Part shown: piece by piece, positions 1-8,968 of the stretch
How the letters are laid out: the number at the start of each line of letters is the position of its first letter
Position numbering within the stretch: the first letter of the stretch is position 1
NCBI RefSeq assembly: GCF_023721815.1
Contig: NZ_JAMDLI010000002.1
Location: 62,001-126,000 of the forward strand
Length of the DNA: 64,000 bases
Source of the DNA: Pleomorphomonas sp. JP5
Lineage (GTDB): Bacteria; Pseudomonadota; Alphaproteobacteria; Rhizobiales; Pleomorphomonadaceae
Reading direction: 5' to 3'
The notes under the pieces: generated by a model
The model's input: only the letters and a program-made list of their open reading frames with translations
The model's database searches: none
Told to the model about the DNA's origin: nothing
Made by a program: the position numbers and the translations under genes

Positions 1-6
1 GAGCCG

Positions 7-1815
7 TCAGCCCTCGAGTTCCTCCCGCAGCATCTCGAGCCGAAGCCACTCTTCCTCGGCAGCCGCCAGCGCGGTCTCGGTAGCCGTCAGCTTTTCGGTC
101 GCCGCTGCGAACTGCTTGGGATCGCGCGCATAAAGACCGGAATCGTCGAGCACGGCATGAAGGCGCTTCGCCTCCTCCGTCAACGCATCGATCCGACCCG
201 GCAACGTCTCAAGGGCATGCTTGTCCTTGAAACTGAGCTTCGAGCGAACCTTGGGCGCGGATGCGGGCGCGGCTTCCTTCTTCGGCGCGGCCGCCGCCTT
301 TTCGGCCTTCCGCGCCTCGACGCCCTTGCCGCGCTGGGCGAGCATATCGGTGTAGCCGCCGGCATATTCGAGCCAGCGTCCATCGCCCTCGCTCATCACC
401 ACCGAGGCGACGACACGGTCGAGAAAATCACGGTCATGGCTGATGACGATGATCGTGCCGCCGTAGTCGGCGAGCAGCTCTTCGAGAAGGTCGAGCGTTT
501 CGAGATCGAGGTCGTTGGTCGGCTCGTCCAGCACCAGCATGTTGGATGGCTTGGCCAGGGCGCGCGCCAGCATCACCCGGCCGCGCTCTCCGCCCGACAG
601 CGCCGAGAGCGGCGTCCGTGCCTGTTCGGGAGAGAACAGGAAGTCCTTCATGTAGCCGATGACGTGGCGCTTCTCTTCGCCGATCACCACCCAGTCGCCC
701 TTGCCCTCCGTGAGGGCGTCGGCGAGCGTTGTCTCGGGATCGAGGCTGTCGCGCTTCTGCTCCAGCGTTTGCATGTCGAGCGAGAGGCCGAGCTTGACGG
801 TTCCGCTGTCCGGCTCAAGGTCTCCGGTGAGAAGCCTCAGCAGCGTCGTCTTGCCGGCGCCGTTCGGACCGACGATGCCGATCCGGTCGCCGCGCGCCAC
901 GCGGATAGAGAAGTCCTTGACGATCGGCCGGTCGCCGAAGGACTTGGAAACGGCCTTCGCCTCAATGACCAGCTTCGACGACGCCTCAGCCTCGGCGGCG
1001 GCCATCTTGACCGAGCCCTGCGGGCCGCGATGCTCGCGCTTTGCCTTGCGAAGATCGGCCAGAAGGTCGACGCGGCGGACGTTGCGCTTGCGGCGAGCGG
1101 TAACGCCATAGCGCATCCAGTGTTCTTCCGCCTCGATCTTGCGGTCGAGCTTGACGAGCTCGCGCTCCTCCTCCTCCAGCACCTGGTCGCGCCAGGCCTC
1201 GAAATGGGAGAAGCCACGATCCAGCGTGCGCGTCACGCCGCGATCGAGCCAGACGGTGGTCCGCGACAGGTTTTCGAGGAACCGCCGGTCATGCGAGATC
1301 AACACCATGGCCGACCTCATGCCCTTCAGCTCGCTTTCCAGCCATTCGATGGCCGGCAGGTCGAGATGGTTGGTCGGCTCGTCGAGCAGCAGGATATCGG
1401 GCTCAGGCGCCAGAACATGGGCAAGCGCCGCCCGGCGCGTTTCCCCACCCGAGAGGGATGCCGTCGATTCGTTGCCGGTCATGCCGAGCTCGTTGAGAAG
1501 GTAGAGCGCCCGATAGTGGTCATCGCCCGGCGCCAGACCCGATTCCACATATTCGAGCGTCGTCTTGAACGCGGAGAGGTCGGGCTCCTGCTTGAGATAG
1601 CGCACCGTCTTTCCCGGCTGGAAAAAACGCTCGCCGTCATCCGCCTCGACGAGGCCGGCAGCGATCTTGAGCAAGGTCGACTTGCCCGAGCCGTTTCGCC
1701 CCACCAGCGTGATGCGATCGCCCTCGCCCACCGTCAGGTCGGCGCCGGTAAGAAGCGGCGTTGCGCCGAAGGTCAGGCGAATGTTCTTGAGAAACAGAAC
1801 CGGAGGAGAAGCCAT
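7..1815 (-). CDS. ABC-F family ATPase (Uup-like)
   Basis: 602 residues with two ABC ATPase domains and no membrane segments, which is the ABC-F layout. The first domain has Walker A GRNGSGKST near residue 40, signature SGGETRR and Walker B LLLDEPTNHLDL. The second has GPNGAGKTT near 317, SGGERGR and VLDEPTNDLDL. The 70-residue C-terminal tail (LSFKDKHALETLPGRIDAL onward) is the coiled-coil DNA/ribosome-binding region typical of Uup. ABC-F proteins act on the ribosome rather than in transport; Uup is also linked to precise transposon excision and ribosome assembly. pyrF lies 17 bp upstream on the same strand, so the two may be co-transcribed. The family is certain; the exact subfamily is inferred. 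Confidence 0.93.
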   Translation of the reverse strand: MASPPVLFLKNIRLTFGATPLLTGADLTVGEGDRITLVGRNGSGKSTLLKIAAGLVEADDGERFFQPGKTVRYLKQEPDLSAFKTTLEYVESGLAPGDDHYRALYLLNELGMTGNESTASLSGGETRRAALAHVLAPEPDILLLDEPTNHLDLPAIEWLESELKGMRSAMVLISHDRRFLENLSRTTVWLDRGVTRTLDRGFSHFEAWRDQVLEEEERELVKLDRKIEAEEHWMRYGVTARRKRNVRRVDLLADLRKAKREHRGPQGSVKMAAAEAEASSKLVIEAKAVSKSFGDRPIVKDFSIRVARGDRIGIVGPNGAGKTTLLRLLTGDLEPDSGTVKLGLSLDMQTLEQKRDSLDPETTLADALTEGKGDWVVIGEEKRHVIGYMKDFLFSPEQARTPLSALSGGERGRVMLARALAKPSNMLVLDEPTNDLDLETLDLLEELLADYGGTIIVISHDRDFLDRVVASVVMSEGDGRWLEYAGGYTDMLAQRGKGVEARKAEKAAAAPKKEAAPASAPKVRSKLSFKDKHALETLPGRIDALTEEAKRLHAVLDDSGLYARDPKQFAAATEKLTATETALAAAEEEWLRLEMLREELEG

Positions 1816-1832
1816 GTTTGATGTCGTTCCCG

Positions 1833-2684
1833 TCAGCCGCGCAGCGTGAAAGCTTCTTCGGCGAGGCGCTCGACGATCTCGCGCAGCGCCTTCTTCGATG
1901 GACCGGCGGCCGCCACCTGCCGCGACACGTTGGGCAACGTACGCTTGGCCGCCGCTCGCCCGAAGCGCAACCGGAGGTCGGCCATGGTGGCACCCTGCGC
2001 GCCGATACCCGGAGCGAGGATCAGCGAGGTCGGCAGACGCTCCAGCACCTCGTCGGCATCGTCGAGCGTCGCCCCGACCACTGCGCCGCAGGGACCATTG
2101 CCCGTCTTGCCAAGCGCATCCCGATTGAAGGCGGTGAGATCGTCGGCCAGCGCATCGGCCACCGTGCGACCGTCATCCTGGCGGGCCGTCTGAAGCTGGA
2201 GGCCATCCGGATTCGACGAGCGCACCACGACGAAGAGACCCGCTCCGTGCTCGACGGCGCGCTTGACCACCGGGCTAAGCGCACCCGACCCCATGTAGGC
2301 GCCGAGCGTGATGGCGTCGACCGGCGTGCCGGCGTCCTCGCCGATCCAGGCGCCGGCATAGGCCTCGATGGTGTGGCCGATGTCCATCCGCTTGATGTCG
2401 GCGATCACCAGCGCATCGGCCGAGCGGGCGTGGCCGATCACCTCGGCGGCCGACTTGAGGCCCTGCCAGCCGAAGCGCTCGAAGAAGGCGATCTGCGGCT
2501 TGAACACACCGACTAGGTCGCCCACCGCCTCGACCATCTCCAGGCCGAAGACGCGCACGCCCTCGGCGCTATAGGGCAAGTCCCACGCCTTCAGCGTTTC
2601 CGGCGCCGGGTCGATGCCGACGGTGAGCGGCGAACGACGGTCGGCGACCGCCTCGAAACGATCGGCGAAGGAAATGACGGGCAT
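1833..2684 (-). CDS. pyrF: Orotidine 5'-phosphate decarboxylase (type 2)
   Basis: Decarboxylates OMP to UMP, the last step of de novo pyrimidine synthesis, in the cytoplasm. The 283-residue protein starts MPVISFADRF and carries the catalytic lysine segment IADIKRMDIGHT, which is the type 2 (longer, mycobacterial-like) form. The frame is open 16 codons further upstream, but the start at 2684 has a GGAGAG Shine-Dalgarno match 5-8 nt away and gives the normal N-terminus. A palindromic repeat sits directly upstream. Length agrees with type 2 PyrF (about 270-280). Confidence 0.93.
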   Translation of the reverse strand: MPVISFADRFEAVADRRSPLTVGIDPAPETLKAWDLPYSAEGVRVFGLEMVEAVGDLVGVFKPQIAFFERFGWQGLKSAAEVIGHARSADALVIADIKRMDIGHTIEAYAGAWIGEDAGTPVDAITLGAYMGSGALSPVVKRAVEHGAGLFVVVRSSNPDGLQLQTARQDDGRTVADALADDLTAFNRDALGKTGNGPCGAVVGATLDDADEVLERLPTSLILAPGIGAQGATMADLRLRFGRAAAKRTLPNVSRQVAAAGPSKKALREIVERLAEEAFTLRG

Positions 2685-2723
2685 GTCGGCTCTCCGGATT
2701 GGGCTTTCGGCAGGCGATATAGC

Positions 2724-2768
2724 GCATCGCACGGAAAAGTGGGAACCGGTTTTCCGTGAAAGCGCTGC
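2724..2768. repeat. Dispersed palindromic intergenic repeat, copy 1
   Basis: A 45-bp element with complementary arms CACGGAAAA and TTTTCCGTG. It aligns without length change to the element at 34650..34694; both share the core GAAAAGTGG and the ends GCATCG and TGC. It lies between pyrF and the aldehyde dehydrogenase gene. Similar hairpin repeats are common between genes in Rhizobiales. It may act as a transcript-end structure for the aldehyde dehydrogenase mRNA; this is inference. Confidence 0.6.
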
Positions 2769-2808
2769 AAGCAGACAATGACGATGCGACCGCCGCCCCT
2801 GGCGGCGA

Positions 2809-4212
2809 CTAGACGGGCGCGCGGCGCACGTACCAACTCTTCGGCCGTGTCAGGCCCTGGAAGCCGAGTGGCGACAGCGCCGCGCCGCGTCCGGTGTCCT
2901 TGACGCCGGTCCAGGTCAGCGCCGGATCGAGATAATCGCAGCGATTGACGAAGACGGTGCCGGTTTCGAGTTCGCGGCCCATTGCCTCGGCGGCATCGAG
3001 ATCCTCGGTCCACAACGAGCAGGTGAGCCCATATTTCGAGTCGTTCATCAGCCCGAGCGCCTCTGCGTCGTCCCGAACCTTCATGATGCCGACAGCCGGA
3101 CCGAAGGTCTCTTCGTTCATGAAGGCCATCTGATGGTTGACGGACGTCAGCACCTGCGGCGCGATGTAGGGCGTTCCCTCGGCATCGGCCGGAAAGGACT
3201 TGGGGTCGACATGCGCGACCGCTCCGCCTCGCAACGCCGCCGCGATCTGCTCGCGCACCGTTGCCGCGCCGCGTGCACGCGCCATCGGACCCAGCGTCAC
3301 GGCTGGATCGGTGGGATTGCCGAGCACGTACGTCTTCGTGAGATCGACGAGACCGGCGACGAAATCGTCGTAGACCTTCTCGTGCACATAAACGCGCTCG
3401 ATCCCGCAGCAACACTGCCCCGAGTTGAAGAAGGCGCCATCGGCGACATTCTCGATGGCAAAGTCGAGCTTGGCATCGGGCCGTACATAGGCGGGGTCCT
3501 TGCCGCCGAGCTCCAGGTTGAGGGCGATGAACGTTCCCACCGCGGCCCGTTCCATCGCCACACCACCGGCGACCGAGCCGGTGAAGGCCACCATGTCGGC
3601 CTTGCGTCCGGCAATCGCCGCGGCCGTCTGGTCGTGACTGAGCACGATGTGCTGGAACACGCCCTCCGGCAGCCCCGCCGCGTCGAAGGCATCCTGAAAG
3701 CGCTCGGCCACCAGAAGCGTCTGGTCGGAGTGCTTCAGCACCACCGTGTTGCCTGCCATCAGCGCCGGCATCACCGAGTTGACGGTGGTGAGATAGGGAT
3801 AGTTCCAGGGAGCCACCACGAAGACCACGCCGAGCGGCTCGCGGCTGATATAGCGATGGGCGCCATGGTCGGCGAACTCAAGGCCGCTGTCGAGCGGCGC
3901 GAGGCTTTCGGCGGCGATCTTCGCCATATGGCGTGTGCGCTGCTCGACGCCGTTGAGCTCGTAAGGCGTGAAACGGATCGGACGCCCCATCTGCCAAGTC
4001 AGCTCCTCGGCGATGCGCGGCCGCATGGCCAGCATGGCGTCGAGCGCCTTCAGGCAGTATTCGATGCGCGCCTCGAGCGGCAGCCTTGCCCATCCCCTCT
4101 GGGCATCGCGAGCAAGCCTGAACACGCGGTTCATCTCGGTTTCCGTGGCGATCGGCCGCTCGGCATAAACCGAACCGTCCACGGGCGAGACGAGCGTCAT
4201 GACGTCGGACAT
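2809..4212 (-). CDS. NAD(P)-dependent aldehyde dehydrogenase
   Basis: 467 residues of the aldehyde dehydrogenase superfamily, oxidising an aldehyde to the acid. Visible landmarks are APWNYP (Asn137), general base Glu234 in LNLELGGKDP, and the catalytic cysteine in NSGQCCC (Cys268 by spacing), which sits in a run of three cysteines. The start at 4212 is backed by GGAG 8 nt upstream. It follows an ethanolamine-type permease gene on the same strand after about 150 bp that contain a hairpin. A role on acetaldehyde or an aminoaldehyde from an imported amine is plausible, but the substrate cannot be read from the sequence. Confidence 0.9.
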   Translation of the reverse strand: MSDVMTLVSPVDGSVYAERPIATETEMNRVFRLARDAQRGWARLPLEARIEYCLKALDAMLAMRPRIAEELTWQMGRPIRFTPYELNGVEQRTRHMAKIAAESLAPLDSGLEFADHGAHRYISREPLGVVFVVAPWNYPYLTTVNSVMPALMAGNTVVLKHSDQTLLVAERFQDAFDAAGLPEGVFQHIVLSHDQTAAAIAGRKADMVAFTGSVAGGVAMERAAVGTFIALNLELGGKDPAYVRPDAKLDFAIENVADGAFFNSGQCCCGIERVYVHEKVYDDFVAGLVDLTKTYVLGNPTDPAVTLGPMARARGAATVREQIAAALRGGAVAHVDPKSFPADAEGTPYIAPQVLTSVNHQMAFMNEETFGPAVGIMKVRDDAEALGLMNDSKYGLTCSLWTEDLDAAEAMGRELETGTVFVNRCDYLDPALTWTGVKDTGRGAALSPLGFQGLTRPKSWYVRRAPV

Positions 4213-4316
4213 GAGAAGCGCTCCATTGGTTCCGGGCCGGCGAAGAGGGAATGGCCCCAGGATCGCCTATCTCTGCATGCCCGCGCCCGGCAATCAAGGG
4301 ACAGCCTCAATACGCA

Positions 4317-4342
4317 ACGGGGCGCCGATGAGGGCGCCCCGT
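4317..4342 (-). terminator. Strong hairpin after the permease gene
   Basis: Perfect 10-bp stem (ACGGGGCGCC / GGCGCCCCGT) with a 6-nt loop, 23 bp beyond the permease stop codon. On the minus strand it is followed by TGCGTATTGAGG, not a clean U-run. It is therefore a partial terminator or mRNA-stabilising structure between the permease and aldehyde dehydrogenase genes. Confidence 0.5.
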
Positions 4343-4365
4343 CGTCTTGATTGCGTCTTGAAAGC

Positions 4366-5883
4366 TCACTCCGCCGGAGCCGGTTCCTCGGCGATGGCGC
4401 CGCCGGCATGAGCGATGGCGAACTCCTCTTCCGGCGACAGGATCAGCTTGTGGCGGCCAATGATCGCGAAATAGGCGATCGCCACCGCAAACCACACGGC
4501 CACCCATAGCACGCCCTTGGAGAAGTTGGGGTCCTGCACCTGATAGTAGAGGGTGACCACGGCGATGATGATCGTCAGCACGGCGCCGGGAATGCCGAGC
4601 GGGCTCTTGTAGGGACGCTCGATGTCCGGCTGGTTGATCCTGAGCATGATGAAGGAGATCGCCTGCATGATGTAGGAGAACATGGCGCCGAACACCGCCA
4701 TGTTGAGCAGCACCGAGCCGATGGCAGCGCCACCCTCGGCGGCGCCGAGCGCGAACCAGATCACCATCATCACCAGAAGGCCGGCGATGGAGCCGGTGAC
4801 CATGGCGACGTGCGGCGTCTTGTACTTGCCGTGCGTGAGCGACAGGGCGGTCGGGAAATAGCCGGCGCGCGACAGCGAGTAGACCTGCCGGCCCTGCGCA
4901 TAGAGGATGGTGTGGAAGGAGGCGATCAGGCCGGTCAGCGCCACGATGCCGAGCAGCACGACCCCGCCGTCGCCATAGACCGCACGGAAGCCGTCGAGCA
5001 GCGGCTCGAGCGAGGAGCCGAGGTGGAACGCGCCGACGCCGGCAACCGCAGGGTTGAGCAGCACGATCATGAAGGCCGAGAGAATGAGCGTCGAGATGCC
5101 GAGGATGATGCCCTTGGGCATGTCGCGCTTGGGATCGACCGATTCTTCGGCGGCCAGCGGCAGTTGCTCGATGGCCAGAAACAGCCAGACGGCGAAGGGC
5201 AGCGTGGCGAGAACGCCGGAGAAGCCGAATGGGAACCACTCGCCGCCGCCCTCGGGCAGTTCAATGGCCGCGCCATCCGGGCCGACGCCGATGTTGAGCG
5301 CCCAGCGCGAGAAGTCCATGTTGGGGATGGCGCTCACCCAGAAGAACACCAGGACGGCCAGCGACAGCACCGTCACCACCAGCGTCACCTTGAACGACAG
5401 TTCGAGCCCGAACACGTTCAGCCCCAGGAAGATCGCATAGAAAACGATCCAGACGAACGGCGAATAGGCAGCGTCGAGGCCAAGGATGGAGTTCACGTAG
5501 GCAGTGATGAAGGTGACGATCACAGCCGGCGTGATGACATACTCGACGTTCTCGCAAAGGCCGGTGATGAACCCGCCCCATGGCCCCATGGCCGTGCGGG
5601 CGAAGGAATAGGCGGCGCCGGTGTGCGGCAGGGCCGGACTCATCTCGGCGATCGAGAAGGTCAGGCCGAGATACATGACGGCGATGATGGCGCCGGCGGC
5701 CAGCATGCCGCCCCAGCCGCCGGTGGAAAATCCGAAGTTCCAGCCCGAAAAATGGCCGGAAATCACCGCGCCGACGCCTAGCGCCCAGAGCGACCAGATG
5801 CCAGCATAGCGCGACAGGTGTCGCTGTTCGAAATAGCTCGCGTCAGCCTTCTTGTAGCTGACGCTTCCTTCTGACGTGGACAT
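4366..5883 (-). CDS. APC-family permease, ethanolamine permease type
   Basis: 505 residues with about 12 hydrophobic segments, in the amino acid/polyamine/organocation superfamily. The N-terminal YFEQRHLSRYAGIWSLWALG followed by GAVISGHFSGWNFGF is the pattern I associate with ethanolamine permeases (Eat/EutP-type). The family likely imports ethanolamine or a related amine across the inner membrane. No ethanolamine ammonia-lyase (eutBC) genes are in the window, so the substrate is inferred. The aldehyde dehydrogenase downstream could handle an aldehyde produced from the substrate. The next gene upstream, cobU on the opposite strand, belongs to B12 metabolism, the cofactor of ethanolamine ammonia-lyase; that link is suggestive only. 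Confidence 0.82.
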   Translation of the reverse strand: MSTSEGSVSYKKADASYFEQRHLSRYAGIWSLWALGVGAVISGHFSGWNFGFSTGGWGGMLAAGAIIAVMYLGLTFSIAEMSPALPHTGAAYSFARTAMGPWGGFITGLCENVEYVITPAVIVTFITAYVNSILGLDAAYSPFVWIVFYAIFLGLNVFGLELSFKVTLVVTVLSLAVLVFFWVSAIPNMDFSRWALNIGVGPDGAAIELPEGGGEWFPFGFSGVLATLPFAVWLFLAIEQLPLAAEESVDPKRDMPKGIILGISTLILSAFMIVLLNPAVAGVGAFHLGSSLEPLLDGFRAVYGDGGVVLLGIVALTGLIASFHTILYAQGRQVYSLSRAGYFPTALSLTHGKYKTPHVAMVTGSIAGLLVMMVIWFALGAAEGGAAIGSVLLNMAVFGAMFSYIMQAISFIMLRINQPDIERPYKSPLGIPGAVLTIIIAVVTLYYQVQDPNFSKGVLWVAVWFAVAIAYFAIIGRHKLILSPEEEFAIAHAGGAIAEEPAPAE

Positions 5884-6101
5884 TGAGTTCCCCTTTTCTT
5901 TTTAGTGGCCCCACGCGCGGCACGACCTCAAGGCCGGCGCCCGTTCCCCACCGAAGCGGGTCCCTGCGAACGGCAAGCGCGGAAGCCGAGGGTCTCTTTG
6001 CAAGGATCATGCTACTTTTGGCCAATAGCCGGTCGGTCTCCGCTTGCGCAAGAGCCGCTTGGCGGCTAGCCGAATGCCAGGGAGAACCGAAGGAGCAGCC
6101 C

Positions 6102-6614
6102 ATGGCACCGATCATCTTCGTCCTGGGCGGCGCCCGATCCGGCAAGAGCCGCTTCGCCGAACAGCGCACGCGCGCTTTCGCGGCGAAAGAGAACATCTAT
6201 GTCGCCACCGCCGAGTGCCGCGATGACGAGATGGAAAAGCGGATAGCCCTTCACCGAGAGCGGCGAGGCTCTGACTGGCGGACCATCGAGGCTCCACACC
6301 AGCTATCCGAGGCCCTGTCCTTGGAAGCGCGGAATGACCGGGCAATCCTCGTCGACTGCCTGACGCTCTGGCTGACCAATCGATTGCTCGCCGACGCCGA
6401 TCTTCAGGCCGAGAGCGACGGCCTTGCCGCCGCACTCCAGGCTGTCTCCGGACCCGTCGTCCTGGTATCGAACGAGGTTGGGCTGTCCATCGTCCCCGAG
6501 AACGCGCTCGCCCGTCGCTTTCGCGACGAAGCGGGCCGGCTCAATCAAGCAATCGCCGCCATTGCCGACGAAGCCTGGTTCGTCGCAGCCGGCCTGCCTC
6601 TCAGGCTCAAGTGA
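6102..6614 (+). CDS. cobU: Adenosylcobinamide kinase / adenosylcobinamide-phosphate guanylyltransferase
   Basis: 170-residue bifunctional enzyme (CobU, also called CobP) of cobalamin nucleotide-loop assembly. It phosphorylates adenosylcobinamide and then transfers GMP to it. Walker A is GGARSGKS at residues 9-16, and the GMP-carrying histidine is His51 in IALHRERRGSDW. The family block VSNEVGLSIVPEN...RDEAGRLNQ is intact. The start is the ATG at 6102 with AGGAG 7 nt upstream; the frame stays open upstream but that part lacks family similarity. It stands alone: no other cob genes are in the window. Confidence 0.93.
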   Translation: MAPIIFVLGGARSGKSRFAEQRTRAFAAKENIYVATAECRDDEMEKRIALHRERRGSDWRTIEAPHQLSEALSLEARNDRAILVDCLTLWLTNRLLADADLQAESDGLAAALQAVSGPVVLVSNEVGLSIVPENALARRFRDEAGRLNQAIAAIADEAWFVAAGLPLRLK

Positions 6615-7007
6615 CGCGAACGGCTGGTCGGTCGATCACCAAATGCCATCAGACCAACGAGTCGATTTGCTCGCTGGCGAGTGTGATGTAAGTTTAATCA
6701 ATATTAACTATGACGAGGATGCAAAGGCCTAGGGAGTCATGGCCAAGATGCATGATTTTGGCACATCGGGGACGATTTCCATATGGCATGCGGCTTGCGA
6801 ACGGCTTTTCGGTAGCCTGCGCGGAGCCTGAGCTTTGCGCCGGTTGCATGGGCTTCCCACTTCTCACGCAGGCAACTCGGCTTGCGAGCTTAGGGGAAAT
6901 CCACTAGCGTGGTAAATGTTTTGTTACCTCGGAGTGATCGTTGCGGCGGTTTGAGCCGGACGGTTTCCGAATTTTTTCGAAGTTCATTTTTTGGTTTGGG
7001 GGATGTA
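6615..7007. other. 393-bp intergenic region before the exopolysaccharide gene
   Basis: No gene is supported here. The region contains an AT-rich patch (GTTTAATCAATATTAAC near 6692-6708) and a short inverted repeat GGTAA-N8-TTACC at 6911..6928, about 80 bp before the sugar transferase start. It likely holds the promoter and operator of that gene. No clear sigma-70 hexamer pair could be chosen. Confidence 0.4.
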
Positions 7008-7844
7008 ATGCGCCTAACGGACCTTACCCAGGATTTTTCCAAGGGCGGTGCCGAGAGTTCGTCGGGATTGCGCGAACTGACGCCGGCCGAGGGCGGATCT
7101 TCAGCCCGCTTTTCGACTTCCAGCAATACACGCGTCGCAACGACTTCGGCTTTTTCGACCGGTCGGATGATGGCGGTGGCTTCCTTTGGCGGAGCCAACC
7201 TCGATCAAGAAGAAGGTGACACTCAAGTCAACTGGCGGCCCGCTCATCTCGTAGCCAAGCGGCTGGTCGACATCGTAGGAGCCACGTTCGGACTGCTGCT
7301 GCTGTCTCCGCTTCTGATCGCCGTCGCCGCGATCATCAAACTTACCAGCTCGGGGCCGGTGTTCTTCCGCCAGGAAAGGACCGGGCTTGGCAACAAGCCT
7401 TTCGAGATCCTAAAGTTCCGGTCGATGTACACCGATCGTTGCGATCTTTCAGGCGTAGCCCAGACGGTTGCCGACGACCCCCGCGTAACACCGATCGGGC
7501 GTATTATTCGCAGGACCAACATTGATGAGCTGCCTCAGTTGATCAACGTCCTGTTGGGCGACATGTCACTGGTCGGCCCTCGGCCGCACGTTCCTGGCAT
7601 GCTGGCCGCCGGCGTCCGCTATGAGGAGCTCGTGATCGGCTATGAGCGCCGCCATGCCATGCGCCCTGGCATCACCGGACTCGCGCAGGCCAGCGGCCTC
7701 CGCGGACCAACCATCGAGGTGGAGCCGTCGGTGATGCGCGTCCTGCGCGATATTGAGTACATTCGCAACTTTTCGATCTGGCTCGACATCCGCATCATCC
7801 TCCGCACGCTGATCAACGAGATCCTGCGCGGCAAGGGATTCTAG
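7008..7844 (+). CDS. Exopolysaccharide-initiating sugar transferase (ExoY/WcaJ-like)
   Basis: 278-residue polyprenyl-phosphate hexose-1-phosphate transferase. It loads the first sugar onto undecaprenyl phosphate at the inner membrane. A membrane hairpin (VDIVGATFGLLLLSPLLIAVAAI, broken by the usual P) is followed by FFRQERTGLGNKPFEILKFRSM and RRTNIDELPQLINVLLGDMS, then LVGPRPH, all hallmark blocks of the family. The first ~80 residues are a low-complexity Ser/Thr-rich extension. The start at 7008 has a GGGGGA Shine-Dalgarno match; the 33-codon upstream extension lacks one. It belongs functionally with the tyrosine autokinase at 9657. Confidence 0.9.
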   Translation: MRLTDLTQDFSKGGAESSSGLRELTPAEGGSSARFSTSSNTRVATTSAFSTGRMMAVASFGGANLDQEEGDTQVNWRPAHLVAKRLVDIVGATFGLLLLSPLLIAVAAIIKLTSSGPVFFRQERTGLGNKPFEILKFRSMYTDRCDLSGVAQTVADDPRVTPIGRIIRRTNIDELPQLINVLLGDMSLVGPRPHVPGMLAAGVRYEELVIGYERRHAMRPGITGLAQASGLRGPTIEVEPSVMRVLRDIEYIRNFSIWLDIRIILRTLINEILRGKGF

Positions 7845-7928
7845 CCACTTCATCGACAGAACTACGCCCCGCCAGTTTTCGACAGCGAGGCGTAGAAATC
7901 GGAACGTGACAGTCGGGTCGGCACGCTT

Positions 7929-8534
7929 TTACAGGCGCACCCACATGCGCGGGTTGGTCGGCGACTGCATCGCTATGAACCGATAACCGGTGGCGCTCCA
8001 AGGCTTGACCAGGGAGTTGAGGTTATCCAACACGAAATCGCCGCGGTCGGTTCGCACCATCAGCACCGCGTGCGACTCGCCCCGCCTTGTCACGACAGTC
8101 GTCATCAACAGAGACGAACTCGGGAACCCCTTGCGCAGCAGAGCAGCACGCTTTGTGAGTGCATAGTCCTCGCAGTCGCCAGACGATCCGCCGATTTTCC
8201 ACACATCGGCTGTCCCGGACTCTGCTTTTGGCCGCATCGCACCGTTGATTTGGCGATTGACGCGGTCGATGAGCTTGAGCGTATCTACGGTCAGCCGCAC
8301 ATTGCCTGATGATGCCCCGACATTCCGCGCTTTCTGAACCTTGCAAGCGGAAGGAATGGTGGCGCACATCACATAGAAGCCGGACGGACCAAGAGTCGGC
8401 CCCTTGGCGTTGACCTTTCCGGCGACGGGCAAATCCAGGCTTTGCTTGGGAACGTTCAAGAAGCCGGCCGACGCCACCTGAGGCAGGGTTGCCACGACAG
8501 CGGACAGCACCAGTGTTCGGATCAACTTGTTCAT
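7929..8534 (-). CDS. Periplasmic transglutaminase-like cysteine peptidase (BTLCP/LapG-like)
   Basis: 201 residues. Residues 1-23 are a Sec signal peptide ending ASA. The mature part has the Cys-His-Asp triad of the bacterial transglutaminase-like cysteine proteinase family: Cys121 in GDCEDYALTKRAALL, His155 in GESHAVLMV and Asp170 in DFVLDN. The best-known member, LapG, cleaves large surface adhesins under c-di-GMP control; neither LapD nor an adhesin is seen here. Location inside an exopolysaccharide patch suggests a surface or biofilm role. The ATG at 8534 is chosen over a TTG six codons upstream because it puts the signal peptide at the N-terminus. Confidence 0.85.
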   Translation of the reverse strand: MNKLIRTLVLSAVVATLPQVASAGFLNVPKQSLDLPVAGKVNAKGPTLGPSGFYVMCATIPSACKVQKARNVGASSGNVRLTVDTLKLIDRVNRQINGAMRPKAESGTADVWKIGGSSGDCEDYALTKRAALLRKGFPSSSLLMTTVVTRRGESHAVLMVRTDRGDFVLDNLNSLVKPWSATGYRFIAMQSPTNPRMWVRL

Positions 8535-8968
8535 GTCAACAAACCCCGCCAAGTCTTAAGTGGGGCAAGTTGACCATATTTCTTTTGAAATTCTGTTAGC
8601 CAGCATGGACAACAACTTCATCACATCAAGCAGAGAATTTAGAGCAAATACAATTCAAATTTTAAGTAAATTGACGCCACCGTCATTAACCACATCACCA
8701 AGTCCGAACGAGCCAGAAGCTCGAAGGGCGGCAAGACGCTCAAGTGCTCGGACACTGAGCGAGCGAAAGAAAAATCGCGGAATTCCCGGACTGCCGGCAC
8801 ATGATCGGACCTGGAACAAAGCAAGGGAACAGGATCAGGAAAAACACGCAAGAGACAGAAGACTCCCCTTGCACGGGATCAAGTACTTAATGTAAACTAT
8901 CTGAAAATGTGGCGGCAGGTGGAGCCAGGCGCTCCAATTTAATGCAACGCTTTTAGGAGATAATCGAT
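8535..8968. other. 434-bp AT-richer intergenic region
   Basis: Divergent promoter region between the cysteine peptidase gene and the small secreted protein gene. Base composition is clearly lower in GC than the flanks (for example 8630-8700). A GTG-initiated 111-codon frame on the plus strand (8560..8895) has no recognisable similarity and atypical composition; I do not call it. AGGAGA at 8957-8962 is the ribosome binding site of the next gene. Confidence 0.4.

Noticed and set aside
157-1821. Long plus-strand frame of 554 codons opposite the ABC-F gene
   Set aside because: High-GC antisense shadow; composition is Arg/His/Ala-rich and no family blocks are seen.
5925-6100. Possible cobalamin riboswitch upstream of cobU
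   Set aside because: Fragments such as AACGGCAAGCGCGGAAGCC and ATGCCAGGGAGAACCG are reminiscent, but the conserved GGTGCAAATCC-type core and a proper B12 box are missing.
8560-8895. 111-codon frame between the cysteine peptidase and secreted protein genes
   Set aside because: GTG start without ribosome binding site, odd composition and no similarity; more likely non-coding.
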